Shown: piece after piece, positions 62,673 through 64,000 of the stretch | Layout: the number at the start of each line of letters is the position of its first letter | Numbering within the stretch: the stretch's first letter is position 1 | Assembly: GCA_030867875.1 (NCBI GenBank) | Contig: JAOWCC010000320.1 | Span: forward strand, 25,497 to 89,496 | Source of the DNA: Actinernus sp. WN-2022 | Taxonomy: Eukaryota; Cnidaria; Anthozoa; Actiniaria; Actinernidae | Reading direction: 5' to 3' | DNA length: 64,000 bases | The notes under the pieces: model-generated | The model's input: only the letters and a program-made list of their open reading frames with translations | What the model was told of the DNA's origin: nothing | The model's database searches: none | Translations under genes and position numbers: made by a program

Positions 62673-63793
62673 CTGCAAAAGAGAAACACCAAATAGATGT
62701 GTTAACGGTCTCACTCTAATAGGTTCATTGGGCTGTAGCTCTCAAAAAAACTATTTTTGCATATTCTAATTAATCTTGTCCTTGACTTTAGTATTAGTAA
62801 AAGAAACTGCCCAAAAATCGGTTTCGGATGGGTAAAAAAAAAAGATATTTCTATTTTCCACTGACAATATTTTGCATGCGAAAAGTGTTTTGACATCTAC
62901 TGTCAATCACTTGTCAGCTTCCCGAGTATAGTGCTAGGCCCGCTTCAAATATCTAGCCACTGCCATGTCGAACTCAATTCATAACTTATGGACAAAACGT
63001 GGAAAAATGTCTTTCATAAGTTGAACAAAATATTTAACATATTAAAATATTAAATTTGATGTCTGAAACAAAGTCATACTAATGCTATGCTACAATTTAG
63101 CTCAGTTTAATTTAGTATGACATGGCAGTGGCACAATGTTTGAACTGGTGTCACAGTGGATTTGGCCCCCCCTCAGTGGATTTGGTTCCCCCTCAGTGGA
63201 TTTGGTCCCCCAGGCATTTCCTTTGCAGATTTGTTCATCCCTTATATGCGAGCACCGTATCAGAACTAGTATTCATGACAAACAAGTTGGATTCTGCAAT
63301 ACAGTACCAGCGATTGCTATTTTGTTAGCCGCAATCTGTTTTGATGATAGGTTTTGTGTTGAAATTTGAGGAATAGACTTTTGAACTTTGCGAATGAATA
63401 ATATTTCTTACCATTTTTTTGAATTTCTATGTAAGACTCAATGTGAATAAAGTTATAAAGAGTCTACAAAAACGGTAAGCTGCTGGAGCCTCTGAAATAT
63501 ATGACGTTGTTTTCTAAAAATAAAAATAATTTTATGCAGTTTTAGACAAAAAAAGAAATGTTATAGCTGTTTATTCAATTCAAGAGCTTTAAAATGATAT
63601 AAGCCTTTCCCATAGAATAAATCCTGATGCAATGTGAGCGTTTTTCCGGTGACCCATTGAACCTATACCAAGACCTTAAAAATAAGTTCACTTTTACTAT
63701 TCTAGGGAAAGGCGAGGGAAACACACAGTAAGTTTGATTACAAATAGATGCAAAAACACACAGACCTGGGCTAAAGTGAACAAAATTACTTGC
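62673..63793. other. Intron of the RBM34-like gene, no exon found
   Basis: No further exon of the RRM protein recognised. A short tandem of 'cagtggatttgg(c/t)(c/t)ccccct' (three units) lies at 63153-63212. Confidence 0.4.
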
Positions 63794-64000
63794 ACCGTAA
63801 ATATGTAGTTGGTAAGTGGTTGGTCAGTGGTTGGTATGTCATCGGTAAGTGGTTGGTAACTGGTGGGTATGTAGTCAGTAAGTGGTTGATATATTGTCAG
63901 TAAGTGGTTGGTCAGTGTTTGGTATGTTGTTGGTAAGTGGTTGGTCAGTGGTTGGTATGTTGTTGGTAAGTGGTCGGTCAGTGGTTGGTATGTAGTCAGT
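63794..64000 (+). repeat. Minisatellite of ggttggtaagt-type units, runs off the window
   Basis: Alternating ggtaagtggt, tggtcagtggt and tggtatgttgt units, a composite period of about 40 bp, starting with 'gcaccgtaaa'. The same start and unit occur once at about 19183-19215, so the array may be the expanded tail of a dispersed element. Confidence 0.75.

Overview
This is animal genomic DNA: AT-rich, with long GT-AG introns, no operons and no prokaryotic gene packing. Exon structure, abundant short inverted-repeat transposons, CR1/L2-like LINE pieces, tRNA- and 5S-like SINE sequences, RecQ-like gene fragments and scattered acatgtacatgta motifs suggest an early-branching invertebrate. A cnidarian, possibly a stony coral, is my best guess, but nothing in the window fixes the species.

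Layout. (1) 134-334 (+): last coding exon of a membrane protein whose rest lies outside. (2) 2387-8293 (-): a four-exon gene for an unrecognised 391-residue protein; its promoter carries two E2F-type sites, a CCAAT box and a CRE-like site. (3) 8550-21900: no cellular gene recognised; mostly transposon remains, including a dead LINE at 12788-14104. (4) 22053-57028 (-): a complete ARID4 gene (ARID4A/ARID4B, Drosophila hat-trick family), 22 exons assembled by hand with every splice phase matching, giving about 1304 residues with Tudor, RBB1NT/PWWP, ARID and chromobarrel domains and the conserved C terminus. (5) 57029-57330: its promoter, with two ETS-type sites and a CCAAT box. (6) 57512-61674: intergenic, three inverted-repeat elements. 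(7) 61904-62672 (-): the last two exons of an RNA-binding protein resembling RBM34/Nop12, with a reading-frame problem near its end.

The genes do not form a pathway. ARID4 is a chromatin reader of SIN3-HDAC corepressor complexes; the RBM34-like gene is expected to act in ribosome assembly. What stands out is the transposon ecology inside the introns: a TTAA-bounded hairpin family, a TAGCCTG-ended family with 9-bp target duplications (one copy carries two inverted RecQ-like fragments), elements with subterminal tandem repeats, and a 4.85-kb element holding several others. ARID4 also has a lineage-specific expansion of 17 TPNKPP-type hexads between the ARID and chromobarrel domains.
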